64,000 nucleotides of DNA from Pseudomonas fluorescens HK44 (GTDB taxonomy: Bacteria; Pseudomonadota; Gammaproteobacteria; Pseudomonadales; Pseudomonadaceae). The notes under the pieces were generated by a model. It worked only from the letters and a program-made list of their open reading frames with translations. It searched no databases and had not been told where the DNA came from. The stretch covers positions 620,001-684,000 of the forward strand of contig NZ_AFOY02000015.1 in assembly GCF_000217955.3 (NCBI RefSeq). Direction: 5' to 3'. The position numbers and the translations under genes are program-made. Shown one piece after another: positions 35,341 through 44,188 of this stretch. The stretch's first letter is position 1. Every line of letters begins with the position of its first letter.

Positions 35341-36630
35341 CTACCCCAGATAGCGCGCCAGTACTGCCCGGTAGTGGCCATCCAGCGAGTAGCCGCTGAC
35401 CACAATTCGCTCATCAGCCTGCACGGCCAACGAGGTTGCCGTGTCCAGGCTACGCCCCAGACGGGTACGCACCCAGCCTTGGCCATTGGCAAAGTGGCGA
35501 TCCAGGCATCCGTCCGGGAGATGCCGGGCCAAAAGGAAATCCGCTGCGATACCGCCAATGGTTGCACCGACGCTTAGCACCCGGCCATCGGCGAGAACCT
35601 GGGCCGCTGTCCATTGGCAGCCACTGCTACCTATTTCAGTGAGCCGCGCGTGACCTCCGTTGCAATGAATGTCCGGCCGACCGTTTTTGCGCACAGTCAG
35701 CGACAGGCATTGCATCGGGTCGCGACTGCTACCGAAACACTGCAGGCGCCCATCCGTTTGCTCGATCACCTGACTCACCTGGGCGCTGCGCCCCTGAACC
35801 TTGAAGCTTAAAAAACCGTCTTCAGCGAAGTCTTCGTCCAGTCGGCCGGTGCTGTCGAAGCGTGCCAGCAAACCTTCCTGCGGCAGATTGATGGAGCCGG
35901 CGACCACGATCTGACCATCTGCCAACACCAGGAGGCTGCTCAGCCAGGTATTTTTCAGCAAGTGTCTGACCATGACAAATCCATGACCGTTGAACGTCTC
36001 GTCCAGCGTCCCATCCGGATTGAGCCGTATCAGGATGCCGACGTGATCCGCGAATTCGTAGTGATGGTTGGCCAGCAGCAAGATTCGACCATCGGCCTGC
36101 ACCTGGAAGTCGCAAGCTTCAGCCCCCGGAACTCCTGGCGGTAACCAGTCGTCACGCAGGCCTCGGGACAGATCGCCAGGCAAACGCACAATCTGTACAC
36201 CCCGGTCACCAAATTGCAGAACCGGGCGGCCATGTGAGTCAAACATTGCCAGTGCCGGGAGTGTACGGTGGGCGCTTTCGTAATGCAGACCGGATAACAG
36301 GATTTTTCCGTCGGGCAGCTCTTGAACCTTGCCTCCTGTCGCCTCGAAGCCGCTTTCAAACTGTCCGGTAATGCTGCCCTCAGTGCCGAAGCCCGGATCC
36401 GCTGAGCCATCCTCAAGTAATCGGGCCAGCCCATAACAGTAACCGTGCCTGGTTCCGACCTTGGCCACGACCAGCAAGCGGCCCATCGAATCGACCACGA
36501 CATCGTTGGCCATGCTCGAAAGGCTGCCCGCGAACTGCACCCAGGCCCTGCCGGATGATGCAAAGCTTGAGTCGAGTTTTCCCGCTGTGCCGCGAGGGGC
36601 TGCGAGGGCAAAAGCGTTATGGATGGGCAT
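35341..36630 (-). CDS. Delta-60 repeat (beta-propeller-like) protein
   Basis: A 429-residue protein made of repeats of about 55-60 residues carrying the motif LARx-x-x-DGxLDxxFxxxG: GKLDSSFASSGRAWV, DGSADPGFGTEGSI, DGTLDETFNGHGFV, GRLDEDFAEDGFL and DGCLDRHFANGQGWV. Each is followed by a second motif such as QADGRILLLANHHYEFADHV or DGQIVVAGS. These repeats form a propeller-like fold. No signal peptide is visible, so if it is secreted this is by another route. Similar proteins are common in Pseudomonas, function unknown. AAGGAG sits seven bases before ATG 36630; the upstream open frame is not protein-like. Confidence 0.82.
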   Translation of the reverse strand: MPIHNAFALAAPRGTAGKLDSSFASSGRAWVQFAGSLSSMANDVVVDSMGRLLVVAKVGTRHGYCYGLARLLEDGSADPGFGTEGSITGQFESGFEATGGKVQELPDGKILLSGLHYESAHRTLPALAMFDSHGRPVLQFGDRGVQIVRLPGDLSRGLRDDWLPPGVPGAEACDFQVQADGRILLLANHHYEFADHVGILIRLNPDGTLDETFNGHGFVMVRHLLKNTWLSSLLVLADGQIVVAGSINLPQEGLLARFDSTGRLDEDFAEDGFLSFKVQGRSAQVSQVIEQTDGRLQCFGSSRDPMQCLSLTVRKNGRPDIHCNGGHARLTEIGSSGCQWTAAQVLADGRVLSVGATIGGIAADFLLARHLPDGCLDRHFANGQGWVRTRLGRSLDTATSLAVQADERIVVSGYSLDGHYRAVLARYLG

Positions 36631-36876
36631 GTCGCATCTCCTTGCGAGTCGACCGGATCCAGAACTGCGGAGGCAGACTTTGAAAGAAGTATTCAATCCC
36701 TGATTGATGCAATGTACAACGGTCAGAAATAACAGACGGAGCGTCGTTCTGTGCCAGAACAATGTCTTTGCGAACCGCTGACAAGTTGGCCTGACATATA
36801 CGACCGTCTATCGCAATAGGGCAAAAACAGAGAGGGTCGAAGAGGAGGGGAACTCTTGAGATGTTTCGATAAAAAA

Positions 36877-36904
36877 GTGCGGATCACGTCGCCGTGATCC
36901 GCAC
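36877..36904. terminator. Bidirectional rho-independent terminator
   Basis: GTGCGGATCACG pairs exactly with CGTGATCCGCAC around TCGC, with AAAAAA on the left and ATTTCTTTT on the right. It ends the leftward small gene at 36912. Confidence 0.85.
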
Positions 36905-36911
36905 ATTTCTT

Positions 36912-37178
36912 TTACTGTGGCATTGTCCAGGATTGCAGCTGATAACCTTCCTCGCTCAACTCGGCGCGAGCTTTTTTCAGCAAATCTTCAAGTTGGGCCG
37001 GGTCGGTATAGGCGCTGCTGGGAATCTGTTTGCGCCCGATACGGGTGCTGGTGCGGTCGATGACGGTCAGGCTGAGTTCGCCAGTACCGTCCTGTGGAGC
37101 CCAGGCCACGCATTGGAATGGCTTAAATGCGCGGTCGGCAATCAAAAGAGCTTCGTTGATACGCAGCGGGGCGTTCAT
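36912..37178 (-). CDS. Conserved hypothetical protein, 88 residues
   Basis: A small soluble protein, MNAPLRINEALLIADRAFKP then FQCVAWAPQDGTGELSLTVI, with a predicted alpha/beta composition and a C-terminal helix (QLEDLLKKARAELSEEGYQL). The start ATG 37178 precedes a natural-looking N-terminus and the gene ends in a strong terminator. Similar proteins are found across Pseudomonas without an assigned function; I cannot name a family. It is transcribed away from the sigma-54 activator gene. Confidence 0.75.
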   Translation of the reverse strand: MNAPLRINEALLIADRAFKPFQCVAWAPQDGTGELSLTVIDRTSTRIGRKQIPSSAYTDPAQLEDLLKKARAELSEEGYQLQSWTMPQ

Positions 37179-37466
37179 GGGGTCTTCTCTCGTCTGTGCC
37201 CAATCAAGTGATGTGCCGTCGGTTGGGCTTACCGTTCGGCTGGTTACTTGTACTGATGCGCGCAAGGGGGGGGCGGGTCACACACAATCAAAAGAAATTT
37301 CCACTTTCTTTTATAACGGCAATGACAAGGGGCGCGTTGAAAGCTGGATGAAAGGTTCAAACGTGTCAGGTAGCTAATATGGGCACGTTTTATAACGTAA
37401 ACGACGTTGACCTTATTATTAAACGATACAAGGCAGCGTCAAGATCTTGCTAACGTTACATTCACG

Positions 37467-37511
37467 GGCGCCAAACGACTGTTTCTAATAAATTTTCTAA
37501 TTTTTGGCGCC
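37467..37511 (+). promoter_or_regulatory. Inverted repeat directly upstream of the sigma-54 activator gene
   Basis: GGCGCCAAA (37467-37475) and TTTGGCGCC (37503-37511) are exact inverted copies 27 bases apart; the second ends one base before the ribosome-binding site AAGGA of the gene at 37523. It could be an operator for the regulator itself or an mRNA hairpin limiting translation. The rest of 37179-37466 is AT-rich non-coding DNA with a further AACGT-N5-ACGTT repeat near 37396-37410. Confidence 0.45.
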
Positions 37512-37522
37512 AAGGAACAGTC

Positions 37523-38848
37523 ATGATCGAAACGCCCGCATTGCGACGTTTGCTAGTGGTTGATCCGTGTGACGACTGCCATCGCTTATTACCCGGCCTG
37601 CGTACGATCGGCTGGGATGTCGACAGTTGTACCCTGGAGAACGCTTCCCATCGTTCCTGTGATGTCGGCCTGCTGCGCCTTCAACCTGTTCATTTTGAAC
37701 GTCCTGAAGCCGTCAAGGAACTGATCAGCCGTAGCGGCACTGAATGGATCGCTGTTCTCAACCAGGAAGTCTTGCGGTTGCAGAATGCCGGCGATTTTGT
37801 CTGCGAATGGTTTTTCGATTTTCATACCCTGCCGTTTGACGTCTCCAGGGTTCAAGTGACCCTTGGGCGGGCATTCGGCATGGCGCGTTTGCGCGGTCAG
37901 GGCACGATTCACGTCCACCAACCCGAACATGAACTGCTGGGTGACAGCCGGCCGATCCGTGAACTGCGTAAATTGCTGAGCAAATTGGCGCCTACCGAGT
38001 CGCCAGTGTTGATCCGAGGGGAAAGCGGTACCGGTAAAGAGCTGGTCGCCAGAACCTTGCACCGTCAGTCGCAACGCCACAGTAAACCGTTTGTCGCGAT
38101 CAATTGCGGGGCGATTCCCGAGCATCTGATTCAGTCCGAGCTGTTTGGTCACGAAAAGGGCGCTTTTACCGGTGCACACCAACGTAAAGTCGGACGCATT
38201 GAAGCAGCCAATGGTGGCACCCTGTTTCTGGATGAAATAGGTGATCTGCCCCTTGAACTGCAAGCTAACCTGTTGCGTTTCCTGCAGGAAAAACACATCG
38301 AACGGGTTGGCGGCAGTCAACCGATTCCCGTGGATGTCCGGGTCTTGGCGGCCACTCACGTGGACCTGGAAGCCGCGATCGAGGCCAAGTGTTTTCGCGA
38401 GGATTTGTACTACCGGCTCAACGTCCTGCAGGTGGTCACTGTGCCGCTACGCGAGCGTCACGGCGACCTGGCGCTGCTGGCCAACCATTTTTCCCACTTT
38501 TACAGCCAGGAAACCGGGCGTCGGCCGCGCAGTTTCAGCGAAGACGCGCTGATTGCCATGGGCAAGCACGACTGGCCGGGCAATGTCCGTGAGCTGGCGA
38601 ACCGGGTGCGTCGAGGGTTGGTGCTGGCTGAAGGCCGGCAGATCGAGGCACGGGACCTGGGGTTGATTGGCCAACAGGCGATTACCGCGCCGATGGGCAC
38701 CCTCGAAGACTACAAGACCCGCGCCGAACGCCAGGCATTGTGCGACGTATTGAACCGCCACAGTGACAACCTCAGTGTGGCCGCTCGAGTACTGGGCGTT
38801 TCCCGGCCGACTTTTTACCGATTGCTGCACAAGCACCAGATCCGCTAG
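37523..38848 (+). CDS. Sigma-54-dependent activator with VpsR-like N-terminal domain
   Basis: A 441-residue bacterial enhancer-binding protein. Residues 1-125 resemble the VpsR-type receiver-like domain ([20 protein letters not shown]) and lack the Asp pocket of a normal receiver. The AAA+ domain is complete: Walker A GESGTGKE (166-173), the sigma-54 contact loop GAFTGA (213-218), Walker [14 protein letters not shown], and [12 protein letters not shown]. The C-terminus has a Fis-type helix-turn-helix ([20 protein letters not shown]). VpsR and its relative FleQ bind c-di-GMP; whether this one does is not shown. It faces the fap operon across one terminator, and fapA has a sigma-54-type promoter, so it is the likely fap activator. 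Confidence 0.88.
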   Translation: MIETPALRRLLVVDPCDDCHRLLPGLRTIGWDVDSCTLENASHRSCDVGLLRLQPVHFERPEAVKELISRSGTEWIAVLNQEVLRLQNAGDFVCEWFFDFHTLPFDVSRVQVTLGRAFGMARLRGQGTIHVHQPEHELLGDSRPIRELRKLLSKLAPTESPVLIRGESGTGKELVARTLHRQSQRHSKPFVAINCGAIPEHLIQSELFGHEKGAFTGAHQRKVGRIEAANGGTLFLDEIGDLPLELQANLLRFLQEKHIERVGGSQPIPVDVRVLAATHVDLEAAIEAKCFREDLYYRLNVLQVVTVPLRERHGDLALLANHFSHFYSQETGRRPRSFSEDALIAMGKHDWPGNVRELANRVRRGLVLAEGRQIEARDLGLIGQQAITAPMGTLEDYKTRAERQALCDVLNRHSDNLSVAARVLGVSRPTFYRLLHKHQIR

Positions 38849-38862
38849 GGCGCGGAGAAACG

Positions 38863-38900
38863 AAAAGGCCCGCTGCGATTTACGTCGCAGCGGGCCTTTT
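38863..38900. terminator. Bidirectional terminator between the activator gene and fapF
   Basis: AAAAGGCCCGCTGCGA (38863-38878) pairs exactly with TCGCAGCGGGCCTTTT (38885-38900): a 16-bp stem with A/T tails on both sides. It serves both convergent units. Confidence 0.9.
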
Positions 38901-38913
38901 CCTTGTGTGGTGT

Positions 38914-40188
38914 TTAGAAGTAGTACGGGAATTTCAGGCTGAAGGAGAAGGCTGGTGCGTCCTGGGTCAAGCCGATGGCGAGGTTGGGGACTATCGTCAG
39001 TTTGTCGGTTGCCGCCATGGTCAGGCCGATGTTGAAGTTGGCAGCGTTGTAGTCGCTGTCCGGGATTGATTGCCAGTCCTGGCCGCTTGGTTTGACTTTG
39101 CTTTTGCGGGCGAATTGGTCGGAAAACGAAAACGACATACTCATCTTCTCGTTCAAGGCAAACGCAATGCCGGCGCCGACCTGCCAGGAATCGCCCAGTT
39201 TCACGTCTCCCGGGACCGTGGAATTTACCGTGGGGCTGATATCGCTGAAGGAGTCCTGCATGTTGTAGGTATAGGACAGGCTGCCGAAGAGCACGGCAGG
39301 GTCGAAGGTCTTGACCAGTGAGATACCCGGGGTAATCGACCAGACACCGTTGCCGGTAGGGAGTGACTGAGGTACTGACAAATTGTCGTTGCCTGGGTCC
39401 TTGATCAGCTTGATTCCGTACGGATTTTTGCCGGTCGGCGCCTTGACTCGCAGAGTGACGACCGCGTCGGGCAGGTTTTCCGATTCATCCAGGAACTTGT
39501 AGGCAACACCAAAGTTGACATCGCCGATGGTCGGATCGCGCTTGACGGAGGCGTCGGATGAGACCGGGGCTGCGCCTCCTGCACCACCAGAGGAGTACGT
39601 CGAATCTCGATAGACGATCGGGACGTTGATGTCGAACTGCCAGCGTTGCGCCACGTTGTAGCGGCCTGTCAGGTCCAGGGTCCAGTTGTCGGCCTTGATG
39701 CGGTCAATGTTGATGTTACCGAGAAAAATCGAGTCAAGCGCCAGAAAGCCATTGAGCACCAATGCACGGGTGTCATAGTGGGTATAAGTCATGCCCGTTT
39801 CGAAACTGAACTTACCACCACCGAAGAAGCCGCTGGCTTCGTCATACAGGTTGGAGACGCTTTGCGCCGGTCCCGAGTCGTCCTTGAGCGACTGCCCATA
39901 CGAACTGGTCCCTGGGGCACCCGTGGCCACGGTCTTGGCGCCTGTGGTCTTCTCGGCAGGGGAGCGGGTCAGGCGCTTGGGAGCAGGTGTTGTTGGTGTT
40001 TCTTCGACTTGTTTAACGCGCTGCTCAAGTACCATCAGCGCGTTCTGTTGTGCTTCGTAACGCTGTTTCAGCTCCATGAGTTCTTGTTTTAAGGCTTCAA
40101 CCTGGGGGTCCGGTGCTGCTTGCAGCAAAGTGGCCGGGACCAGGGTACTCAAACAAACGACAGCTCTGAACGTCAAAGATCTGTGCAT
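38914..40188 (-). CDS. fapF: Functional amyloid outer-membrane secretion channel FapF
   Basis: FapF is the trimeric outer-membrane beta-barrel that exports Fap amyloid subunits. The 424-residue protein has a signal peptide ending LLQAAPDPQ, an N-terminal coiled coil ([35 protein letters not shown]) that gates the pore, a low-complexity linker, then a 12-strand-type barrel beginning [20 protein letters not shown] and ending in [11 protein letters not shown] with a C-terminal aromatic residue. It is the last gene of the fap operon, and the terminator at 38863 follows it. Confidence 0.93.
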   Translation of the reverse strand: MHRSLTFRAVVCLSTLVPATLLQAAPDPQVEALKQELMELKQRYEAQQNALMVLEQRVKQVEETPTTPAPKRLTRSPAEKTTGAKTVATGAPGTSSYGQSLKDDSGPAQSVSNLYDEASGFFGGGKFSFETGMTYTHYDTRALVLNGFLALDSIFLGNINIDRIKADNWTLDLTGRYNVAQRWQFDINVPIVYRDSTYSSGGAGGAAPVSSDASVKRDPTIGDVNFGVAYKFLDESENLPDAVVTLRVKAPTGKNPYGIKLIKDPGNDNLSVPQSLPTGNGVWSITPGISLVKTFDPAVLFGSLSYTYNMQDSFSDISPTVNSTVPGDVKLGDSWQVGAGIAFALNEKMSMSFSFSDQFARKSKVKPSGQDWQSIPDSDYNAANFNIGLTMAATDKLTIVPNLAIGLTQDAPAFSFSLKFPYYF

Positions 40189-40234
40189 GGGTTTGTCGTC
40201 CCTTCTGACTACATTCGATGAGACTCAGCGTAGA

Positions 40235-40975
40235 TCAGTATCCGAGAGTGCGTAGGCCTTTTAGTTGGTCCAGACTGCAGTCCAGCGCCCCGGCGGTCGG
40301 CAGGTTGTTGCGCAGGACAACATTGAGGGACGTCAGGTTGTTCACCTGGTTTCTTCCGCCGAGCAAGGTCGCGTTCTGCATCAGGCCGCCTTGGGCAAGG
40401 CGTTGCACGGTACTGCCCTGATTGTTGTTGGCCTGAATGTTCAACTGCACGCCAGTGTTACTTGACGACATACTGAAGGTCCCGGCACCGTTGGACGCGG
40501 ACAAAGTCGTGCCGGCGGCCAATGGCTGGCCCTGGGTATCCATTTGTGGTGCCTGGTTGGCTTCTTTGACGTTGATGGCGACATTGTTGTAGGCGCTGTT
40601 GTAGTCGCCGGCGGCGCGCACGACCTGGGTTACACCCTGGGTGCTGCTGAGGCCGGCGCCGCCGCTGACATTGCCGGAACCCTGGGAGACCGGTGAACCA
40701 TCACCTTTCTTGTCGATCATCGACACATAGAACTGTGGCTTGATGGTCGATTCCTGAATCTGCATCGAGGAGGTTGCCCCGATCACTTCGCCGCTGGCGT
40801 TCTGCCAGGTACTGGTCATGACAATCCCGAAACTGATGATCCGGCCCGGCATGACATACCGGCCGCGAAGGGTCGCCAACTCCTGATCCTTGAGTTCAAT
40901 CGGTTTGAACGTGAGTGCTTGTGTTGGCAGGCTGGCGGCCAGGCAAACGACGGCGAGCCAGTATGGAGTCTTCAT
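40235..40975 (-). CDS. fapE: Functional amyloid protein FapE
   Basis: FapE is a secreted minor component of the Fap fibre system. It has 246 residues: a signal peptide (MKTPYWLAVVCLAASLPTQA), then LTFKPIELKDQELATLRGRY and VMPGRIISFGIVMTSTWQNA, a Gln/Asn/Ser/Gly-rich second half (NTGVQLNIQANNNQGSTVQR) and the end LDQLKGLRTLGY. The Asn/Gln-rich strands resemble fibre-forming sequence. It lies between fapD and fapF, 33 bases after fapD. Confidence 0.92.
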   Translation of the reverse strand: MKTPYWLAVVCLAASLPTQALTFKPIELKDQELATLRGRYVMPGRIISFGIVMTSTWQNASGEVIGATSSMQIQESTIKPQFYVSMIDKKGDGSPVSQGSGNVSGGAGLSSTQGVTQVVRAAGDYNSAYNNVAINVKEANQAPQMDTQGQPLAAGTTLSASNGAGTFSMSSSNTGVQLNIQANNNQGSTVQRLAQGGLMQNATLLGGRNQVNNLTSLNVVLRNNLPTAGALDCSLDQLKGLRTLGY

Positions 40976-41008
40976 TGGATACTCCCGGAGCTTCGTGCTC
41001 CTTTGTCA

Positions 41009-41689
41009 TTAGAAAAAGTCGCTCTGGATAAATCCGAAATCCATCAATTCTGCGTCCCGCACCGGGCTGAAGGTGTTGATGCGGTTCTTGGCGGTCAGTG
41101 GCAAAGGTGGATCGCGCAAGACGTTGGCCTTGTCGTAGCCCTGGCCTATCACAGCGAAGATGATGCCGTTCCAGCCTTTGACAAAGTCGTCGAACTTGAA
41201 GCGTCTGTGACCGAGTACCGGATCACCGATATACACCCAGTCTTTCTCCGCTTTTTGCATGACCACGAAGTGCTTGTAGCCACGGATGTCCATGAGCACG
41301 ATGACTGGAATGGCGACGCTGGTCAGAGTTTCCGGCGTTACCCGATAACCACGGGCCCGCATGCCGATACTTTCCACGTAACGCTTCATGTCGAGCATGG
41401 AGAAGCCCTGGACGCGGACCAGATTCTGGTCAGAGTGAGCCAGCATGCCTTCGATGATTTGTGCCTCGGTTACGTCCAGCCAATAGGCCTGGCGCAATAC
41501 GGTCGCCAGGGAAGCTGCACCGCAGCTGAAGTCGGTTTTTTGTTGGACCAGGTCGGCAAATTTGCGCTCACGCATGCTCTGGACCGGTTTGAAAACGACC
41601 GCTCCGCCGGGCAAGACGGAAAGCGGCATTTGTCCCGCTTCGCTCAGGCCAGCCAGAAAAACCAGGAACATCAGGGCGAAAATGCGCAT
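41009..41689 (-). CDS. fapD: FapD, C39-type cysteine peptidase of the amyloid system
   Basis: FapD is a C39 peptidase-like protein thought to process Fap proteins in the periplasm. The 226-residue product has a signal peptide (MRIFALMFLVFLAGLSEAGQ) and the C39 active-site block QQKTDFSCGAASLATVLRQA with the catalytic Cys, then the His in GYKHFVVMQKAEKDWVYIGD and the Asp in the IGDP that follows. The start ATG 41689 is set by the signal peptide. A strong terminator hairpin separates it from fapC, so its expression is probably lower than that of the subunits. Confidence 0.93.
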   Translation of the reverse strand: MRIFALMFLVFLAGLSEAGQMPLSVLPGGAVVFKPVQSMRERKFADLVQQKTDFSCGAASLATVLRQAYWLDVTEAQIIEGMLAHSDQNLVRVQGFSMLDMKRYVESIGMRARGYRVTPETLTSVAIPVIVLMDIRGYKHFVVMQKAEKDWVYIGDPVLGHRRFKFDDFVKGWNGIIFAVIGQGYDKANVLRDPPLPLTAKNRINTFSPVRDAELMDFGFIQSDFF

Positions 41690-41715
41690 GATCGTAAGCC
41701 TTCCGTGCAAGAGTG

Positions 41716-41740
41716 AAAAAAAGCCCCCCGAAGGGGGCTC
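41716..41740 (-). terminator. Intrinsic terminator inside the fap operon, between fapC and fapD
   Basis: On the minus strand GAGCCCCC-TTCG-GGGGGCT is followed by TTTTTTT, a GC-rich tetraloop hairpin with a U-run. It lies 20 bases after the fapC stop and 27 bases before the fapD start. Confidence 0.85.
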
Positions 41741-41760
41741 TCCAGACTCTGGAGCTTGGT

Positions 41761-43056
41761 TTACAGGCAGGTTTTGCAACCGGATGCAATGGACAGCGAG
41801 TTGCTTTGTTGGTTGCCATTACCGGCAGCCACGTTGACGCCGAGGTTGCCACTGCCACCATTCACCGAACCGTTCAGGTTAGCAGTGTTGGTCACAGGGT
41901 TTGCCCAGCCAGTTGGGGTCAGCACTTGCCAGGACACGGTGTTGCTCAAGTCAAAGGAGCTGGACTCGCTGAAGCTTTGCGATTTGTCGCTCGCTGCGTA
42001 GCCAGCTGCGCCGTACGATTCGCTGCCCGATGCACTGCCCGAAGCGCTGCTCGATTTGCTGTTCGATGCGCTGTTCGATTTGCTGTTCGACCCGCTGTTC
42101 GATGCGCTGTTCGATGTGTTGAGCGATGCGTTGAGCGATGCGTTGAGCGATGCGTCGAAATCCGCACTGCTGCTGCTATGATGATGGCCACTATTCCTGG
42201 AAGCGCTAACGTCCACGTCCACAGAAGCGTCCAGTTTAGCTTTCAAAGCAGCGTTCGAAGCAGAGTTGCTGGCAGAGTTCCAAGCAGAGTTCGAAGTAGA
42301 GTCGCTGGCAGATTTCGAAGCAGACTTCGTAGCAAATTGCGTAGCAAAGGCCGAAGCAGAGTACTTGGCATAGTCCGAAGCAGACTTCGAATCGGATGCC
42401 TCTTTGAAAGACTCATGACCGCTGGCTGAGACGGTACGCGACAGCGTATCCACGCGGTACGTCCGATCGGCGTCGTTATACACCCTCAGGCCTGGGCCTG
42501 ACTGATCGGCACTCGCGGTTGCGGTAGCGTGCTTGCCGCCAGACACAGCGATCGCCATGGTGTTTTTCTGTTGGTTAAGGTCGCCAGCAGCCATGTTGAT
42601 GCCCAGGTTGCCGCTACCGCCGTTAGCCGAACCATTCATATTGGCGCTGTTGTTGGTGGATTGGTTGTCGACCTCGTTGTTGTTTTGGGTTTGCGTGACC
42701 TTGGCGGTTGCTACCACAGACCCAAAGACAAACGAGCCATCGCCGCTGGCAATGGCGGCAGCGTTGTCTTGCTGGTTGCCGTCGCCTGCTGCAACGTTGA
42801 CGCCCACATTACCCGAGGCACCCGTGGCCGAGTTGTTCATGTTGGCGCTATTTTTGGTCCCTTCATTGCTGATGTAGTTGTTAGTGCTGGTTTGTTTATC
42901 TGTAGCGTTGGCAGTGGCGCCAGCATTGGTGGTGTCTTTTGGATTCACGTGATGACGATGATGATGCTCGTCATCACGCTGGCCAGCTTGTACAGCAATA
43001 GCCATTACCGCAGCGATCGCGAAAACCAGAGGCTTGAGTGCCATTGAGGGTTTCAT
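41761..43056 (-). CDS. fapC: Major functional amyloid subunit FapC
   Basis: FapC is the main fibre protein. 431 residues: signal peptide to about residue 24, a His-rich segment (DDEHHHRHH), then three amyloid repeats at about 69-103, 136-170 and 390-424 built on SGNxGxNxAAGxxNQQxN. Linker 1 is about 32 residues; linker 2 (about 171-389) is very long and made of Ser/Ala/Asn/Lys runs such as SNSASNSGSNSKSNSASNSK and (SLNA)n, with a second His cluster (SGHHHSSSS). It ends with Cys427-Lys-Thr-Cys430, the conserved CxxC. The linker DNA is tandemly repetitive, so its length may vary between strains. Confidence 0.95.
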   Translation of the reverse strand: MKPSMALKPLVFAIAAVMAIAVQAGQRDDEHHHRHHVNPKDTTNAGATANATDKQTSTNNYISNEGTKNSANMNNSATGASGNVGVNVAAGDGNQQDNAAAIASGDGSFVFGSVVATAKVTQTQNNNEVDNQSTNNSANMNGSANGGSGNLGINMAAGDLNQQKNTMAIAVSGGKHATATASADQSGPGLRVYNDADRTYRVDTLSRTVSASGHESFKEASDSKSASDYAKYSASAFATQFATKSASKSASDSTSNSAWNSASNSASNAALKAKLDASVDVDVSASRNSGHHHSSSSADFDASLNASLNASLNTSNSASNSGSNSKSNSASNSKSSSASGSASGSESYGAAGYAASDKSQSFSESSSFDLSNTVSWQVLTPTGWANPVTNTANLNGSVNGGSGNLGVNVAAGNGNQQSNSLSIASGCKTCL

Positions 43057-43109
43057 GCTGATTCTCCGTACTTTATTTTTAGGTTAAGTGTTGTTTTTTA
43101 CCTTTTGGG

Positions 43110-43682
43110 TCAATCCGCGACCCGTACGCTCAGGGTGTTGGCCGTTCGGTTTCCCACCCCGGCGCTCTGATTCAACTGGATCACCCCACGGCTACCGGTG
43201 AAGGCCTGGTCGCTGGTAGCGACCTGGCGATGGCCAGGAGTAAGATCCGTTGAATCGGAGCTGTTGAGCAGCGCCACGTTCTGTTGCTTGAGGACGCTGT
43301 CGTCGATACTTTGCGGCGTAGCACTGATGCTTATCCGCAGGGCGTTGGCTTGCTGGTTGCTGGCGCCCGAACTCTGATTGACCCCCAGTACGCCATTGCC
43401 GTTACTGAAGGCGTTGCCTTTAATGGCTGACTGGGCATCGATCCTGGGATCGACCTGAGTACGCAACCGTTGGCGAATCTGCGTGGTGGCACTGGCGTCG
43501 GTGTCAATGGCGATGGCTCGGGCGTTGGCCTGTTGTTGCTGATCACCGGCAGCCTGGTTGACCGAGAAGTTGCCCTGGTACTGACTGCCGGAGTTGTCGA
43601 TGGTGGCCGTATCGATGACAGGAGGTTGGGCAAAGGTCGGCGCACTGCAAAACATGGCCAGAATCAGCAGAGTGCGATTCAT
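43110..43682 (-). CDS. fapB: Minor amyloid subunit / nucleator FapB
   Basis: FapB is a minor Fap fibre component proposed to nucleate FapC, in the manner of CsgB for curli. The 190-residue protein has a signal peptide (MNRTLLILAMFCSAPTFA) and three repeats: YQGNFSVNQAAGDQQQQANA, GNGVLGVNQSSGASNQQANA and SRGVIQLNQSAGVGNRTANT, all with the GVxxxNQSAGxxNQQAN pattern also used by FapC. Linkers are short. Its ATG overlaps the fapA stop as ATGA, so the two are translated together. Confidence 0.94.
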   Translation of the reverse strand: MNRTLLILAMFCSAPTFAQPPVIDTATIDNSGSQYQGNFSVNQAAGDQQQQANARAIAIDTDASATTQIRQRLRTQVDPRIDAQSAIKGNAFSNGNGVLGVNQSSGASNQQANALRISISATPQSIDDSVLKQQNVALLNSSDSTDLTPGHRQVATSDQAFTGSRGVIQLNQSAGVGNRTANTLSVRVAD

Positions 43683-44119
43683 TTCATTGTCCCCCCGATA
43701 GCATTCAGACTGCCCAGGCCTTGCTGGATGGTGCCGTTGATCCTGTTGGCAACACCGTTGCCGGAGCCCGCGGAATGTCCTGCGGACAAGCCGGGCAGCT
43801 GTGACTGACCGTTGATGTTGCCGCTCAGCGTGCCGGTGGCTTGAGTGATCGTGCCGGCGATGCTTGCACCGCTGCTGATGCCGGAAATATCACTGTCCGT
43901 CAGTTCATTGGTTGCACTGATGACTTGTTTGGACGGGTTGGCATTGACGGTCAGGGGGCTAGGGTCGGGAACCATGGGGCGGCGAGTCGCGTTACGCGTT
44001 TGGACTTCCCGCTGGATGACAATGATCCCATCGGCGGCCTGGACAGGCAGACTGATACTCGAACCCAATGCATATCCAATCAGCAGGAGGCGAAAAATGC
44101 CTTTATCGATATTCCCCAC
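43679..44119 (-). CDS. fapA: FapA, first protein of the functional amyloid operon
   Basis: FapA is a small periplasmic Fap component that affects which subunits enter the fibre, perhaps as a chaperone. 146 residues with a signal peptide (residues 1-28, ending LPVQAADG), then IIVIQREVQTRN and a Gly/Ser/Asn-rich C-terminal half (GISSGASIAGTITQATGTLS). It starts with GTG 44119, with AGAAGGAA at proper distance upstream; no ATG fits. A sigma-54-type promoter lies about 55 bases upstream. Confidence 0.92.
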   Translation of the reverse strand: MGNIDKGIFRLLLIGYALGSSISLPVQAADGIIVIQREVQTRNATRRPMVPDPSPLTVNANPSKQVISATNELTDSDISGISSGASIAGTITQATGTLSGNINGQSQLPGLSAGHSAGSGNGVANRINGTIQQGLGSLNAIGGTMK

Positions 44120-44174
44120 GACGGCAATTCCTTCTTAAAGTGCGCTGGCCCGTATCAACGTTGCGAGGAACCGA

Positions 44175-44188
44175 GCAGAAGGTGTGCC
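44175..44188 (-). promoter_or_regulatory. Candidate sigma-54 promoter of the fap operon
   Basis: The minus strand reads CGGCACACCTTCTGCTC: GG, exactly ten bases, then GC, as in the consensus TGGCAC-N5-TTGC. It would start transcription near 44163, about 44 bases before fapA. The adjacent gene pair includes a GAFTGA-type activator, which supports it. The -24 element lacks the leading T and the -12 element has CTGC for TTGC. Confidence 0.6.

Noticed and set aside
37381..37410. AACGT-N5-ACGTT repeats as a known regulator site
   Set aside because: The repeat is real but too short and generic to attribute to a regulator.
42050..42370. CRISPR-like or microsatellite array inside fapC
   Set aside because: The repeats are short, degenerate, in frame and encode the Ser/Ala/Asn linker of FapC; no spacers are present.
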